Positions 33,321 to 45,594 are shown, counted from the first letter of the stretch. The stretch is DNA of 64,000 nucleotides from Homarus americanus (GCF_018991925.1 NW_024732415.1:1233709-1297708), one strand, 5' to 3'. Numbers and translations: made by a program. The notes: generated from the letters alone by a model not told the origin.

Positions 33321-33405
33321 AACACCCCGTCACCAAATCTTCGAACCCATGTCCCCGAAGTTTGAGTTAGAGAGGTGACCAGTGTGCCAATTAGCTCCTA
33401 GGGTA
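33321..33405 (-). mobile_element. Possible tRNA-derived SINE head or tRNA pseudogene
   Basis: On the minus strand GAGCTAATTGGCACACTGG resembles a pol III A box and, about 45 bases on, GGTTCGAAG resembles a B box (GGTTCGANNCC). This is followed downstream by TCTG and then TATG microsatellite tails (33270-33320), the layout expected for a tRNA-derived SINE. The B box is imperfect and no tRNA fold was computed, so it is not called a functional tRNA. Confidence 0.35.
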
Positions 33406-33409
33406 CAGA

Positions 33410-33625
33410 GGATGGCTCACCTCACCTCTCCTAGCCTCACCTCACCTCTCCTCACCTTACCTCACCTCACCTCACCTTACCTTACCTCACCTCTCCTCAC
33501 CTCACCTCACCTCTCCTCACCTTACCTCACCTCACCTCACCTTACCTCACCTACACTTACGCCACCTCACTTCACCTGACCACTTTACCTCTCACTTCAC
33601 CTTACCTGTCCTCACCTCACCTCAT
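33410..33625 (+). repeat. CTCAC pentamer array (ACCTCACCTCTCCTC type)
   Basis: CACCT/CTCAC/CTTAC pentamers tile the region. The Leu/Thr/Ser/Pro-rich frame is an artefact. Confidence 0.85.
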
Positions 33626-33856
33626 TTAATTAAAGTCCACCTACCTACCTACCTACCTACCTGTCTATCTCTTATCTCAGGTAATACAGATACCACTTAA
33701 TTAAGATATACCATTAAGATAACCACACCTGGACGTCACTCACCTCCATCTATTGAGAGAAAAAACAAACAAACAAAAAACAAAACACCGACACTTTTAC
33801 CTTATATTTCTAACTGGTGTTTTTTTTTACCTGTATAATTAGCGGTACACGTGTTA

Positions 33857-33891
<35 letters not shown>

Positions 33892-34147
33892 AATCACAGT
33901 ATATTGAGACACTTTTGTCCACTTCCTTCCTTCCTTCCTTTCTTTCCTCCCTCCCTTCCTCCTTTCCTTCATTCCTTCATATAATCATTCCTCCCTCCCT
34001 CCCTCCCTCCCTCTCCCCCTGGCCCTGTATATGGCCAGGTTGGTGAGTGCCACGGCCCACATCCCTGGCACTGATAGGTGGCACCGTTTCGTCCAGCCTC
34101 TGGCCTTAATATAGTGGAGCGGCCATTGATATGTTGGCACTGGCACG

Positions 34148-34195
<48 letters not shown>

Positions 34196-34233
34196 AGGAG
34201 GGGTGATTGAGGGTGTGTTATCTTATCTCCTTT

Positions 34234-34275
<42 letters not shown>

Positions 34276-34318
34276 TAATGTGTGTATTCGCTATCTCCCA
34301 CACACAAACATAAACAAA

Positions 34319-34356
<38 letters not shown>

Positions 34357-34468
34357 GTAAACATACAGTATACATCATCTTTAGGAAACTCAGGAATAGA
34401 TATGATGCGCTCGAGGAATTTGTGATGGAATATTTCCCTGACGTTAAAAAAATAATAAATACGCGCCC

Positions 34469-34526
<58 letters not shown>

Positions 34527-34910
34527 GACAGACAGACAGAGAATGAGAGAGAGAGAGAGAGAGAGGCCTCATGTGATCAATAAGACCAGGTGTTAATTAG
34601 ACTCTACACTATATTAATATGAACAGAATCAAAACTAATTAAAACTCACACCTATAAATCAACAGGTATTATCCTTGAAATTACTCCTTTTACCTGTAAT
34701 TTACCCTGACAATCAATGGCCAACCAATCAATCAACCAACCAATCAACCAACCAACCAACCAACCAACCAATCAATCAACCAACCAACCAATCAATCAAC
34801 CAACCAATCAACCAATCAACCAACCAATCAACCAATCAATTCTCTCCTCTGCACGACATTATTACTCCACACGGTCAGACAACAACCCAACTACGATGCA
34901 ACCACGAGAA
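33625..34910. other. Intergenic with ACCT, GT, CA, GA and AACC arrays
   Basis: An ACCT array lies at 33640-33660, GT at 33861-33887, CA at about 34149-34192, GT/GA at 34232-34276, CT at 34321-34350, CA at about 34470-34524 and GA at 34543-34565. An AACCAATC-type tetramer array lies at 34725-34842. No gene. Confidence 0.7.
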
Positions 34911-34911
34911 T

Positions 34912-35152
34912 GATCCACTTAATCCATCCACTTAATCCATCCGCTTAATCCATCCGCTGAATCCATCCACTTAATCCATCCGCTTAATCCATCCACTTAA
35001 TCCATCCACTTAATCCATCCGCTGAATCCATCCACTTAATCCATCCGCTTAATCCATCCGCTGAATCCATCCACTTAATCCATCCACTTAATCCATCCGC
35101 TTAATCCATCCGCTTAATCCATCCGCTTAATACATCCGCTGAATCCATCGAC
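34912..35152 (+). repeat. 13-bp minisatellite (TTAATCCATCCAC / CGC variants), about 18 units
   Basis: Units read AATCCATCCACTT, AATCCATCCGCTT or AATCCATCCGCTG, so three variant types are interspersed in a single array. Confidence 0.9.
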
Positions 35153-35336
35153 TACCAGGTAAACAATATTTACTGTCGGATCAGCCGTTTTGGGAGGGGG
35201 TAAAGGGAGGGTGAAAGTGGGTGAGGGAGGAGAGAGGAAGAGGGGGTGAGGGTGGGAGGGAAATAGAAGAGTGGGAGGGAGGGGAAAGGATTGAGTAATG
35301 GTGTTGGGGTCAGCATATCAACTCCTCCCTCCGCCC

Positions 35337-35368
<32 letters not shown>

Positions 35369-35472
35369 ACCGCCCCACAATCAATCAGCTGTTTGGACGA
35401 CGAAGTTGTTGACACTCTGGTGAACTGTGAGTTAATCCCTCTCTCTCTCTCTCTCTCTCTCTCCACAGCTGA

Positions 35473-35514
<42 letters not shown>

Positions 35515-35571
35515 GTTGTGAGTCGACTGGCTTCACTTCCTGGTTGTGAGTGACAGGTAGGAGCTGTTGCC

Positions 35572-35632
<61 letters not shown>

Positions 35633-35790
35633 CAGACAGAGAGAGACAGACAGACAGACGCGAGAGAAAGACGAAGGAAATGATGAACAGGAAGAAGCAA
35701 TGAGGAGTAAAGTCGATGAACTAATTGAAGGAAATTTGATAAAAGTGAAGGTAAAAGACAAGAGAGATAATTAAATACTCGAGCAACGGG
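35152..35790. other. Poly-C run and CT/GT/GA microsatellites
   Basis: An uninterrupted C run of about 29 bases lies at about 35339-35367, CT at 35440-35462, GT at 35478-35510 and GA/GACA at 35575-35660. Such runs are error-prone in sequencing. No gene. Confidence 0.7.
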
Positions 35791-35791
35791 A

Positions 35792-36025
35792 AACTAATCC
35801 TTGGAGGGTGACTTAATCCCTGGAGGGTGAATTAATCCCTGGAGGGTGAATTAATCATTGGAGGGTGACTTAATCCCTGGAGGGTGACTTAACCCCTGGA
35901 GGGTGACTTAATCCCTGGAGGGTGACTCAATCCCTGGAGGGTGACTTAATCCCTGGAGGGTGACTTAATCCTTGGAGGGTGACTCAATCCCTGGAGGGTG
36001 ACTTAATCCCTGGGTGTGGGTTAAT
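35792..36025 (+). repeat. 19-bp minisatellite (TTAATCCCTGGAGGGTGAC), about 12 units
   Basis: The near-perfect 19-base unit recurs with only a few substitutions (CTTGG, CATTGG, GAATTAAT). Confidence 0.92.
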
Positions 36026-36157
36026 CCCCTTGAGGTATAATGGCTTAAATCATCATACTCAAGAGTTTAACTCATCATACTATACCTGTAGCGGATGTGA
36101 AGGGAGAGATTTGTTTACATACGTGTAGAAGATGTGGAACTAGTAGTGGAGACTAAG

Positions 36158-36201
<44 letters not shown>

Positions 36202-36855
36202 AGACTCCAAAGTGATTACAAAGACTTGTGAAGATGATGTCACTTTCTTTTTCTGGCGCATTTTCAGTCCAATGACATCACTTTCACGCCTAACCTTTAT
36301 CGCGAAAAAATACCCAGACGAGAGAAGAATACAAGAAGGAGGGGGAGGTGAGGGGGAGAGGAGGTAGAGAGAGGGGGGAAGGAGGGGGAAGGAGTGGGAG
36401 AGGGGTGGAATAGACGGTACGATATTTTGGGCTGGGAGAGATGTTTTCGCTCTCCGCTGCCAGACGGGTCGAGACGCTTCTGCTATTGCTGCCTTTATGG
36501 TCTATCTCTCACCTGTCTCTCACTGTCTCTCACCTGTCTCTCACTGTCTATCACGTATTGTAGGTTCTCGCTTTCGTTCCCTCCCTGTGAGAAGGAGGAG
36601 GGAGAGGAAGAGAAGGTGAAGAGAAGGAGGAGGAAGAGGAATAAGAGGAGAGGAGGAAGAACAGTAAGAGGAAGAAGTACAAGAAGAATAACAACAACAA
36701 GAGTATCTCACACCTGGGGAGGGAAAGAATTAACCTGTAATCAACGTTAATTAGCTTACCTCATCTTGACCCTCCACCACAGGTAAACTCTTTGAAGATA
36801 TTAAATATTCAAAGGAAAAAATTATGATTAGGTTTGTATTCCGTTTTCTGTTGCC

Positions 36856-36915
<60 letters not shown>

Positions 36916-38100
36916 ATAACAAAGTAAAAGTTTATTTTTTTTTTATTGTTCTCTAAAGTATAATATATTTTTGTTGTTAATAATTTCTTAATAAATATTT
37001 TGCTCCCGTCTCGGCTGATGTTATTATATAAAGCTCAGGGTATTTCTAGGGTATTTTTAGAGCCTCTTATCTGCCTGGGGAAATTTTTTTATCTTATCTG
37101 TTAGGGGAAAAAATTGGTTACTGGCAAAGGGGAGGGTTTTTTTATTTTGAAATACATGTTAAAAAATTTTGGATGGAAATTTTTCTTTCCTCCCTCCCTG
37201 CCTGTTACCTTCCATCCCTCCTTCCTTCCTTCTTTCCTTCCTTTCCTTCTACCTTCCCTCCCTCTCTCTTCCCTCCTTTCTTCCACCTAGCCCCCCTCCC
37301 TCCCTTCCTCCTTTCCCTTTTCCCACGTAACTTTCCTCTCTCCCTCCTTCCTTCTCCCTTCCCTCCCTCCTTCCACCTACCCTCCCTCCTTCCCTGCCAC
37401 CTTCCCTTCCTTCCTACCTCCCTCCTTGTTACCCCCTCCTTCCTTCACTCTCTCCTTCCTTTCTTTCCTGTCTATCTAAAATCCTGATTCACCATAAACG
37501 AAAACACATCAACAAATCCGGATTCACCATAAGCGAACACCCCAACAAATCCGGATTCACCCCAAGAAATCCGGATTCACCATAAACAAACACTCCTCAA
37601 CGAATCCTCCACCTCCCTTACCAATTTCCTGAACCTGATTACTGCGAGACCATTTTTACTCCCAGGACAAAGAACCAACGAGTGCAAGCTACAGATACCC
37701 AATGGAAAAGTCTATATGCATTAACTGTCCTGGGAAGAAAAAAAATATACGAGTGCTTATTAAAATGAGAAGGAATGAGTGAGTTTGTTTGTGAGTTTGT
37801 GAGTTTTCTGTGAGTTTTTGTGAGTTAGTGAGAGTTTTTTGTGAGTTTGTGAGGTTCTTGGTGAGTTTGTAAGTTTTTTGGTGGGTTTGTGAGGTTTTTT
37901 GTGAGTTTCTGAGGTTTTTGTGAGCTTGTGAGTTTTTTGTGAGTTTGTGAGCTTTATTGTGAGTTGAAAGCAGTGTGTGAGAAAGAGATTACACAGAGGA
38001 GTGGAAAGAAGAATGAGGTGCACTTAACGGTACGTACTTATACTTAAAAAATACTTTATACTTAACTCAGGATACGAATATACTTTACTTTTAACTGTAG
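36025..38100. other. Intergenic with purine/pyrimidine tracts and degenerate repeats
   Basis: GA at 36159-36204, purine-rich 36330-36420 and 36590-36690, CA at about 36860-36913, and pyrimidine-rich 37185-37480 (degenerate CCTTCC). ATCCGGATTCACC units lie at 37515-37580 and GTGAGTTTGTGAG-type repeats at 37778-37970. No gene recognised. Confidence 0.6.
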
Positions 38101-38104
38101 ATAC

Positions 38105-38335
38105 GAGATATACTTAAAACACACACCTTCCCCATTAGTCTATCTATATGAGCACCGAACGCTCCTATTGGTCAATTAATTACAGGTGAGTCCATGTACA
38201 CCTCCCATTGGTCTATCTATATGAGCAACAAACACTCCTATTGGTCAACTTATTAAAGGCGAGTCTATATACACCTCCCATTGGTCTACCCATATGAGCA
38301 ACGAACACTCCTATTGGTAAACTCATTACAGGTTA
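38105..38335 (+). repeat. 73-bp tandem repeat carrying paired CCAAT boxes, three copies
   Basis: CCTATTGG recurs at 38164, 38238 and 38310 (spacing 74 and 72). Each unit also has a second CATTGGTCTA or CATTAGTCTA element and a TATATGAGCAAC phrase, so six ATTGG-like boxes alternate regularly. A regulatory role is speculative. Confidence 0.8.
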
Positions 38336-38433
38336 ATTAGAGTGTGTCAGAGTCTCAACAGGTGAGAGAAGGGAAGGGGTGGTCAGAGCCTTAATATTTT
38401 GTATGTCTCTGGAGGCTGGTGGTGACAGGGGCA

Positions 38434-38481
<48 letters not shown>

Positions 38482-39218
38482 CGTGACATCCTAAAGAGCC
38501 TCGACAATGATGAAAACATTCGGAACTCTTCAGAGTGAGGGGGAGGGGGGGTGAGGTGAGGGGAAGTGAGGGGGAGGTGAGGGGGGAGGAGAATGGTTGT
38601 TATTGAGGGTTCTAGTCACCCTCTTCATGTATGGGGTCTCTCTCTCTCTCTCTCTCATTTATGTATTTATTTATTTATCAACTCATCAGTACAGGACAGT
38701 CGCCATATTCGATTCTTCTGTTGTCATTAAAGTTAGCAAAACCCGCTTAAAATATTGTTAGCGGTAATAATACATCCGCTAGATTCACGCGCTGTGTTTG
38801 TTAAGTCGACTGTATACCACGTCAGTCTATGTTTACACGGCGGAAGGTGAAGAACGCTTGGTGAGTTCTTCCGTTTTTCTTTTGTTTTTTGTAGCCATTG
38901 GAAGGATTAGATTAATTAACTAATAAAATATAGATGTGACGGATGGATAGACAGACAGACAGACAGAAGGTACAGACAGACAAACAGACAGGGATAAAAT
39001 CATTACCTCCTCCCTCCTTTAAGAAACAGACAAGACACCAAAGACCTACCATTAGGAACCCCACCTTAGATAAAGTTCCCCTCCTTACCTGTCCCCGTCG
39101 CTACCTGTGATTAATTAATTCCTCCGCCGTCAAAAGACTCCTGTAGGCGCTGAAGGAGTCAAGACCCAAGCCACGAATTTTGAGTTTATTTGATTATTTT
39201 AATTTTTTAGCTGTTTTT
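38335..39218. other. Intergenic with GA and GACA runs, up to the second gap
   Basis: GA at 38438-38478, G-rich 38538-38592, CT at 38639-38656, GACA at 38950-38968. No gene. Confidence 0.6.
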
Positions 39219-39317
39219 NNNNNNNNNNNNNNNNNNNNNNNNNNNNNNNNNNNNNNNNNNNNNNNNNNNNNNNNNNNNNNNNNNNNNNNNNNNNNNNNNN
39301 NNNNNNNNNNNNNNNNN
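39219..39317. other. Assembly gap (about 100 N)
   Basis: A run of about 100 N, a standard unknown-size gap. It is followed directly by ATTATT and a CATA microsatellite (39318-39440), so the break is at low-complexity sequence. Confidence 0.97.
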
Positions 39318-39529
39318 ATTATTATTACATACATACATACACAACACAAACATACACAACACATACATACACCATACATACATACATACATACACAACAC
39401 ATACATACACATACACACATACATACATACATACATACATTCCTGTGTTATCTGGGGCCGTCTTAACACAGCCAATAAGATCATTCCTGGCCTGATAAGT
39501 GTACATCGTATTGTAAACCTGTATCACGT

Positions 39530-39765
39530 GTACACTTTAACCTACATGTGTACATCTTAACCTACATGTGTACATCTTAACCTACATGTGTACACTTTAA
39601 CCTACATGTGTACATCTTAACCTACATGTGTACATCTTAACCTACATTTGTACATCTTAACCTACATGTACACTTTAACCTACATGTGTACATCTTAAAC
39701 TACATATGTACAGTAAAACCTACATGTGTACACCTTAATCTATATCACGTGTACACTATAGACGA
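39530..39765 (+). repeat. 20-bp minisatellite (CCTACATGTGTACATCTTAA), about 10 units
   Basis: Units alternate ACATCTTAA and ACACTTTAA endings; the central ACATGTGTACA is near-palindromic. Confidence 0.9.
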
Positions 39766-39984
39766 TTAAATAGAGGTGGTTAGATAATGATAGACAATTA
39801 GATAGATAATTATAGAAGCATAAATAGACGAGGATAGATAATGATAGACAATTAGAGATAGATAATTAATTAGAGGCAATTAAATTGTTAGGTACGTGAG
39901 ATAAGATAGACCAATTGAGTAGTGATTTGATAACCTCACTACTGAGATAAGGCTTAAGACTCGTAACGTTCATGTGACTGGTGA

Positions 39985-40735
39985 TGTGACTTCCTCACTG
40001 ACTCCAACTGACTTCCTCACTGACTCCAACTGACTTCCTCACTGACTCCAACTGACTTCCTCACTGACTCCAACTGACTTCCTCACTGACTCCAACTGAC
40101 TTCCTCACTGACTCCAACTGACTTCCTCACTGACTCCAACTGACTTCCTCACTGACTCCAACTGACTTCCTCACTGACTCCAACTGACTTCCTCACTGAC
40201 TCCAACTGACTTCCTCACTGACTCCAACTGACCTCATCGACTCAACCGACTCTCACTGACCAACTGACTTCCTCACTGACTCCAACTGACTTCCTCACTG
40301 ACTCCAACTGACTCTCACTGACTCAACTGACTCTCACTGACTCCAACTGACTTCCTCAATGATCTAACCGACTCTACTGACTCCAACCGACTTCACTGAC
40401 TCCAACTGACTTCCTCACCGACTTCAACTGACTCTCACCGACTCCAACCGACTTCCCCACTGACTCCAACTGACTTCATTGACCCAACTGACTCTCACTG
40501 ACCCAACTGACTCTCACCGACCAAACTGACTTCCTCACTGACTAAAACTGACTCTCACTGACTCAAACTGACTTCCTCACTGACTCAAACTGACTTCCTC
40601 ACTGACTCAAACTGACTTCCTCACTGACTCAAACTGACTTCCTCACTGACTCAAACTGACTTCCTCACTGACTCAAACTGACTACCTCACTGACTCAAAC
40701 TGACTTCCTCACTGACTCAAACTCACTGAATGCTG
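39985..40735 (+). repeat. 22-bp satellite (ACTGACTTCCTCACTGACTC + CA/AA), over 30 units
   Basis: A first half of perfect CTCCA-type units (to about 40225), a degenerate middle with shortened units (40225-40545), and a second half of perfect CTCAAA-type units (to about 40720). This suggests two separate homogenisation events within the array. Confidence 0.92.
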
Positions 40736-40971
40736 TAGTGAGGATGTCTGACTAACTTCTAACGTGACCAGTTTAGGTGAAAAATATTAAGCGTGTGAAT
40801 CTTGGTGAATCGTAAATCAGCTTAAGCTTAAAAGAGGTGTTGTGAGTCTTCCTGGAACCCCCCAAACAGCTTAACCCCCCCCTCCCTCCATTACATACAC
40901 ACAAAGAGACACGCACACAACACATATATACGTACAACACAACACACACACACACAGGTACACAACACACT

Positions 40972-41068
<97 letters not shown>

Positions 41069-41456
41069 AATTTAAACAGCATATAACAACACATGAGCTA
41101 ACAGACAGACAGACACGAATGCAAAAGGATTAACAGCTATATAACACAACCTGTAAACTACCGTCATAATATTTTACGACCGAGTGAACGATTGTTGAGA
41201 TACTTTATTACACGTGACACTTTTATGACACATGACACGTTATTATGCCACCTGTTACTGATATTAAATTTTAATATATGGTATATGACATTGATTAGAT
41301 GACATTATGACACTTGTTAATGACACATGACACTTCCTGACACATGGCTGTTACTGGTGGACATGACAGTTACTTACATGACACTTTTACTGGCATATGA
41401 CACCCCTTACATCGAACACAGTATGTCATTGAAACATATATGACACCCTATTCACC

Positions 41457-41510
<54 letters not shown>
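40735..41510. other. Intergenic with a long CA array and GACAC-rich degenerate repeat
   Basis: CA at about 40974-41067; ATGACAC-type degenerate repeats at 41205-41450; CA at about 41459-41510, which is the left flank of the next LINE copy. No gene. Confidence 0.7.
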
Positions 41511-41515
<5 letters not shown>

Positions 41516-41992
41516 CAAGAAGCGCTCAACACACTGACCCTTTCGACTCTCACTGACCATCACCACGGCCTCATCTGCAAATTTGGTAAGAAGCTTCTAC
41601 ACCATCCCCGACACCGGCCCCTACTACCACCTGAGATCCCCTGTCCGAGAATTGCTGTTCGACACCACAACCGCATCCAGCCCATACGAGCACGAACTGA
41701 TCGCTATAAGAACAGCCCAGTCCCAACCATTGCAAAATTATCAATAACTTGTAATAAACCAGTGTATTCACTCCCAGTAAACACTACTCCTTGCACTGTC
41801 ACTATGCTGAAATGAACTGTAGTTTGAGCTTTTCCCCATCTAGTTATTACATGTCTTATTTGTGTCACTTATGTTACTTGTATATTATTTGTAATTCATA
41901 ACCCATTCCCCAAATATGTAACTGTATATTTTCAGCCTTCTGGCTGCCAAGCTCTTTCAATAAACCGTTAATTATTATTATTATTATTATTA
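41511..41992 (+). mobile_element. 5'-truncated second copy of the same LINE (3' end only)
   Basis: The plus strand matches the last 95 or so codons and the 3' UTR of the element at 21424-23533: the frame starting at 41513 reads YQEALNTLTLSTLTDHHHGL and onward. A one-base loss in the final codons shifts the natural stop. The 3' UTR ends in AATAAACCGTTAATT and an ATT array (about 41970-41991), then ACACACAC. CA repeats lie on both sides, so the insertion went into a CA microsatellite and target-site duplications cannot be recognised. Confidence 0.92.
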
Positions 41993-42726
41993 CACACACA
42001 CATGTTCCTGTGACTTTCAAACATGGTGACACGAGAGTGAGGGGAGGGTAATGGGGGTGAGAAGGAGGAGGGAGGGGATGAGGAAGAGGAAGGGTTGAGG
42101 GGGGGTCCATCTCTATTAGGAAGAGGAAGGGAGGGGAGAAAGGGGAGAGAAAGAGGAGAGGAAGGGAAGGTGAGGAAGGGAAGAGGAGATTAAAGTGGGG
42201 GAGGAGGGACAAGTGAGAGGGAGAGGGGAAAGGAGGAACTTACTAAGGTAGTAACCTCTGCAGCATAAACTTTGTGACCAAACCTAACCAAATCTAACTC
42301 AAACTCAACACGGTAGAGCCCCTCTGGCAAAATGGATCTATTTCACCTATTCCTACGTCTCCAATTAGTAGGTGTGGGTGGGGTGATGGCGATGGGTAGG
42401 GGGGGTGATGTATAGGAATGGGTGTGGGGGTGAGTAGGGGGTGAATAGGGGGTGAGTGGGGGGGGGTGAATAGGGGGTGAGTGGGAAGTCAGTTTAACAC
42501 ACGACCCCTCTCAGAACCTAACCTAACCCAACTCCTCAAAACAGCACCAGGGTGTTTAATCTTCAGGTGAAATAAGTTGGATTTAGTAACACTGTCCCGT
42601 GTATTAACTACCACAAGAGGTAAACCTGGATCTGGTAACACTGTAATGAATACCTCGAGGGGGGGGGGGGGTTACCGTCACTGTATGGTTAAGGCGTCAG
42701 TGATACCAGAGCGGACGAGCGACCTT

Positions 42727-42764
<38 letters not shown>

Positions 42765-42980
42765 CAGTGACGTCATCAGTATCAACATCAACCACCACCA
42801 TTACCACTACAACCTCACTACACACACACACACACTTTAATTTAGTTACGTCTACAGGTAAAACTCTTGAGCCAATTATGAACATTTTCCTTCCAAAATA
42901 TTGATAAACAAACGAAATTTTTTGATAAACATGACAACTGGCAACTCTATAGGAGGTAGTTACCATAACCTTCAAAACCT
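41993..42980. other. Intergenic; purine-rich and G-rich tracts
   Basis: Purine-rich 42030-42235, GGGGGTGA-type repeats 42370-42485 and a GA array at 42731-42762. A TTAATCTTCAGGTGAAATAA motif occurs at 42558 (see findings) and a CRE at 42768. No gene recognised. Confidence 0.6.
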
Positions 42981-43345
42981 AACCAAAATCCAACCAAAAT
43001 CCAACCAAAATCCAACCAAAACCCAACCAAAACCCAACCAAAACCCAACCAAAATATAAAACAATGAAAATATATCTCCCCTGAGACTTAAGTGAGTCAG
43101 GGTGCCCACAATTCACTCTGTCGTCACAATGATGTTTATCAATACCTTGTTCTGATACAGTGGCCGAGCTGTGGTGATTGACTGACATACATACTTACAT
43201 CCATACTTTCATACATACATACATACATACATACATACATACATACATACATACATACATACTGTACATATATACATACATACTTTCAAACATACATACA
43301 TACATACATATACCTACATATACATAGTCTGCACACACACACACA
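42980..43345 (+). repeat. 11-bp array (AACCAAAATCC) and CATA array
   Basis: Seven units of CAACCAAAATC/CAACCAAAACC lie at 42983-43055. CATA tetramers lie at 43185-43315 with a short interruption. Confidence 0.85.
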
Positions 43346-43717
43346 GCCACATGCCATTCAAGTGACGTTCACCATCCAGAAGACCTGGTGATGGTGGTGG
43401 TCTATATTCATCCTGTGACATCACCACCACCACCACGTTCTCCAACACCATCACCAACACCACCCCACCATCATCACCAACACTAAATCATCATCAAATC
43501 ACCACTACATTACGAGTCATTCCTCTCTTACTCAAATTTCTACAATAAAAATCCTTCTCTACTCAGATTTTAACTACACATTCTCCTTAACTCAGATTTC
43601 GACGATATAAGTCCGCCTCTACACAGATTTCTAACGATGGTGTAAACAAAACGGAAATCCTTAAGAAAGTTACAAAAATCACTGAAGTTGGAATCGTGTC
43701 GACGCATCACAGACAGC

Positions 43718-43761
<44 letters not shown>

Positions 43762-43795
43762 GGGCCCATTCCACCTACAGTCACCACGTAGTCAA
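43345..43795. other. Intergenic; ATC/ACC-rich and GT array
   Basis: CACCAC/ATCACC-type repeats lie at 43420-43510. Three diverged units of about 43 bp containing CTCAGATTT lie at 43525-43640. A GT array lies at 43723-43759. No gene. Confidence 0.6.
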
Positions 43796-43930
43796 GGGGC
43801 CCCTCATAAGTGTGTCAGAATTTCAGGGGGCCCTCAGAAGTGTGTCAGGATTTCAGGGGCCCCTCATAAGTGTGTCAGGACTTCAGGGGCCCTCATAAGT
43901 GTATCAATACTTAAGGGGGCCCCATCTAGA
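43795..43930 (+). repeat. About 31-bp minisatellite (GGGGCCCCTCATAAGTGTGT), four units
   Basis: Units contain a GGGGCCCC palindrome followed by TCATAAGTGTGTCAGGA and TTCA. Confidence 0.88.
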
Positions 43931-44855
43931 CCCCGTAAATAAGTCACTGAGGGCCCCCCCCCCCTAATATGTGCCTCCTTCCTACCTCAACCTACCTACT
44001 ACCTTATCACGGTGAGAGAGAGAAGGGCCAGCGATCACCAGCACCAGTATCTCAGACAGGCTGGTGACTTGAGACGAACTTCACCAATACATGTAAGTGG
44101 CCTATCTCTCTAACTGTTGACGCCTCGACTCTCCCTCTCCCATATTCCTAACCTAACCCCCTTTATTCTACTCTCCTCATACCCCCCTATCTATCTACCT
44201 ATCTATCTAAACAGTTACTCAGGGAGGAAGGGGATTGGGTACCCGGCCTCAAGAGCAAGAGAGGCGTAAGCGACATCCCCCCCAACCAATCAGCGTCAAG
44301 CATCGTGTGATAACCAAAACAGATATGTCCTTTTATCACTGACTGTCCAAAGTCAATTATAGGCGAGTGGGTCAGAAGTCAATTATAGGTGAGTCCCCCT
44401 TTATGGTGATGTTAAATGGGGGGGAGGGGGGGACTACTTAAGGTGGGGGCTGGGGGGGACTAGCGAGACAGTACCTAGGTGGGGACTAAATCAAGTTATC
44501 CCCTGACGTAAGCACCAAGGTAAATGTCAACGTACACAAGGGGAGGGAAAAGGGAGGGGAAGGGGGGGTTAGACGTCAGGAGGAGGAGGAGAGTGGTAGG
44601 AGGAGAGTGGTAGGGAGAGTGGTAGGAGGAGGAGGTGGAGGAGGAGGGGTAGGAGGAGGTGGTAGGAAGGTGGTAGGAAGGGAGGAGGAGGAGGGTGTGG
44701 GAGATAGAGAGGGGGTTAAGGAGGAAGGGGGAGTAAGACATCTGCCCCCCTGGTGAAAGTTCATCACAGTGTCTCGTCATCACCCCCCCCCTCTGTCTCT
44801 CGTGTGTGTGTGCTGTTGAGAGTAACAGTCACTCACTCACACACACCACCATCAC
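43930..44855. other. Intergenic; G-rich and GGA-rich tracts
   Basis: G-rich 44415-44465 and GGAGGA/GGTAGG repeats 44575-44700 produce Pro/Ser-rich minus frames. No gene recognised. Confidence 0.6.
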
Positions 44856-45105
44856 ATCTAACCTACCCTAATCTAATCTAACCTAACCTAACCTAACCTA
44901 CCCTAATCTAACCTAACCTACCTTAACCTGACCTACCCAACCTAACCTGACCTAATTACCTAACCTAACCTAATCTAACCTAACCTACCCAACCTAACCT
45001 GACCTAACTACCTAACCTAACCTAATCTAATCTAATCTAACCTAACCTACCTTAACCTAACCTAACCTAACCTACCTTAACCTGACCTAACCTAACCTAA
45101 CTCCT
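44855..45105 (-). repeat. Long interstitial CCTAA array (TTAGG on minus)
   Basis: About 45 AACCT/ATCTA pentamers with scattered variants (ACCTG, ACCTACC). It is the longest telomere-like array in the window. Confidence 0.9.
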
Positions 45106-45269
45106 CAAGGGTGAAATAAGCTGCAGGAGGAGGTATAGCTAATCCTTTAACTAATCCGACAGAACAAAGAGGCCGCTGCCCGTCTTCTTGTTGTGTGATA
45201 AGGGAAACGTTTGTGTTCAGTACATGTCCATAACGTGATTAATACTCGTCCTCATCATCTCTTATCATG

Positions 45270-45538
45270 GTTAGTACACGTCAATATCCGGTTTAGTACA
45301 CGTCAATATTCTGTTTAGTACACGTCAATATCCTGTTTAGTACACGTCAATATCCGGCTTAGTACACGTCAATATCCGGTTTAGTACACGTCAATATCCG
45401 GCTTAGTACACGTCAATATCCGGTTTAGTACACGTCAATATCCGGTTTAGTACACGTCAATATCCGGTTTAGTACACGTCAATATCCGGTTTAGTACACG
45501 TCAATATCCGGTTTACAAACACGTCAATATCCGGTTTC
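45270..45538 (+). repeat. 23-bp minisatellite (CGTCAATATCCGGTTTAGTACAC), about 12 units
   Basis: Highly regular, with CCGGTTTAG/CCGGCTTAG/CTGTTTAG variants. Confidence 0.92.
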
Positions 45539-45594
45539 AGTTACTATTACAAGGCTTCAAACGTTCTACAGTACTTCAAACGTTTTAGGTGTCA

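Noticed and set aside
34912..35152. Regular 13-bp array considered as a CRISPR-like array
   Set aside because: No unique spacers between repeats; the genome is eukaryotic; it is a simple tandem minisatellite.
45270..45538. 23-bp regular repeats considered as a CRISPR-like array
   Set aside because: Contiguous tandem units without spacers.
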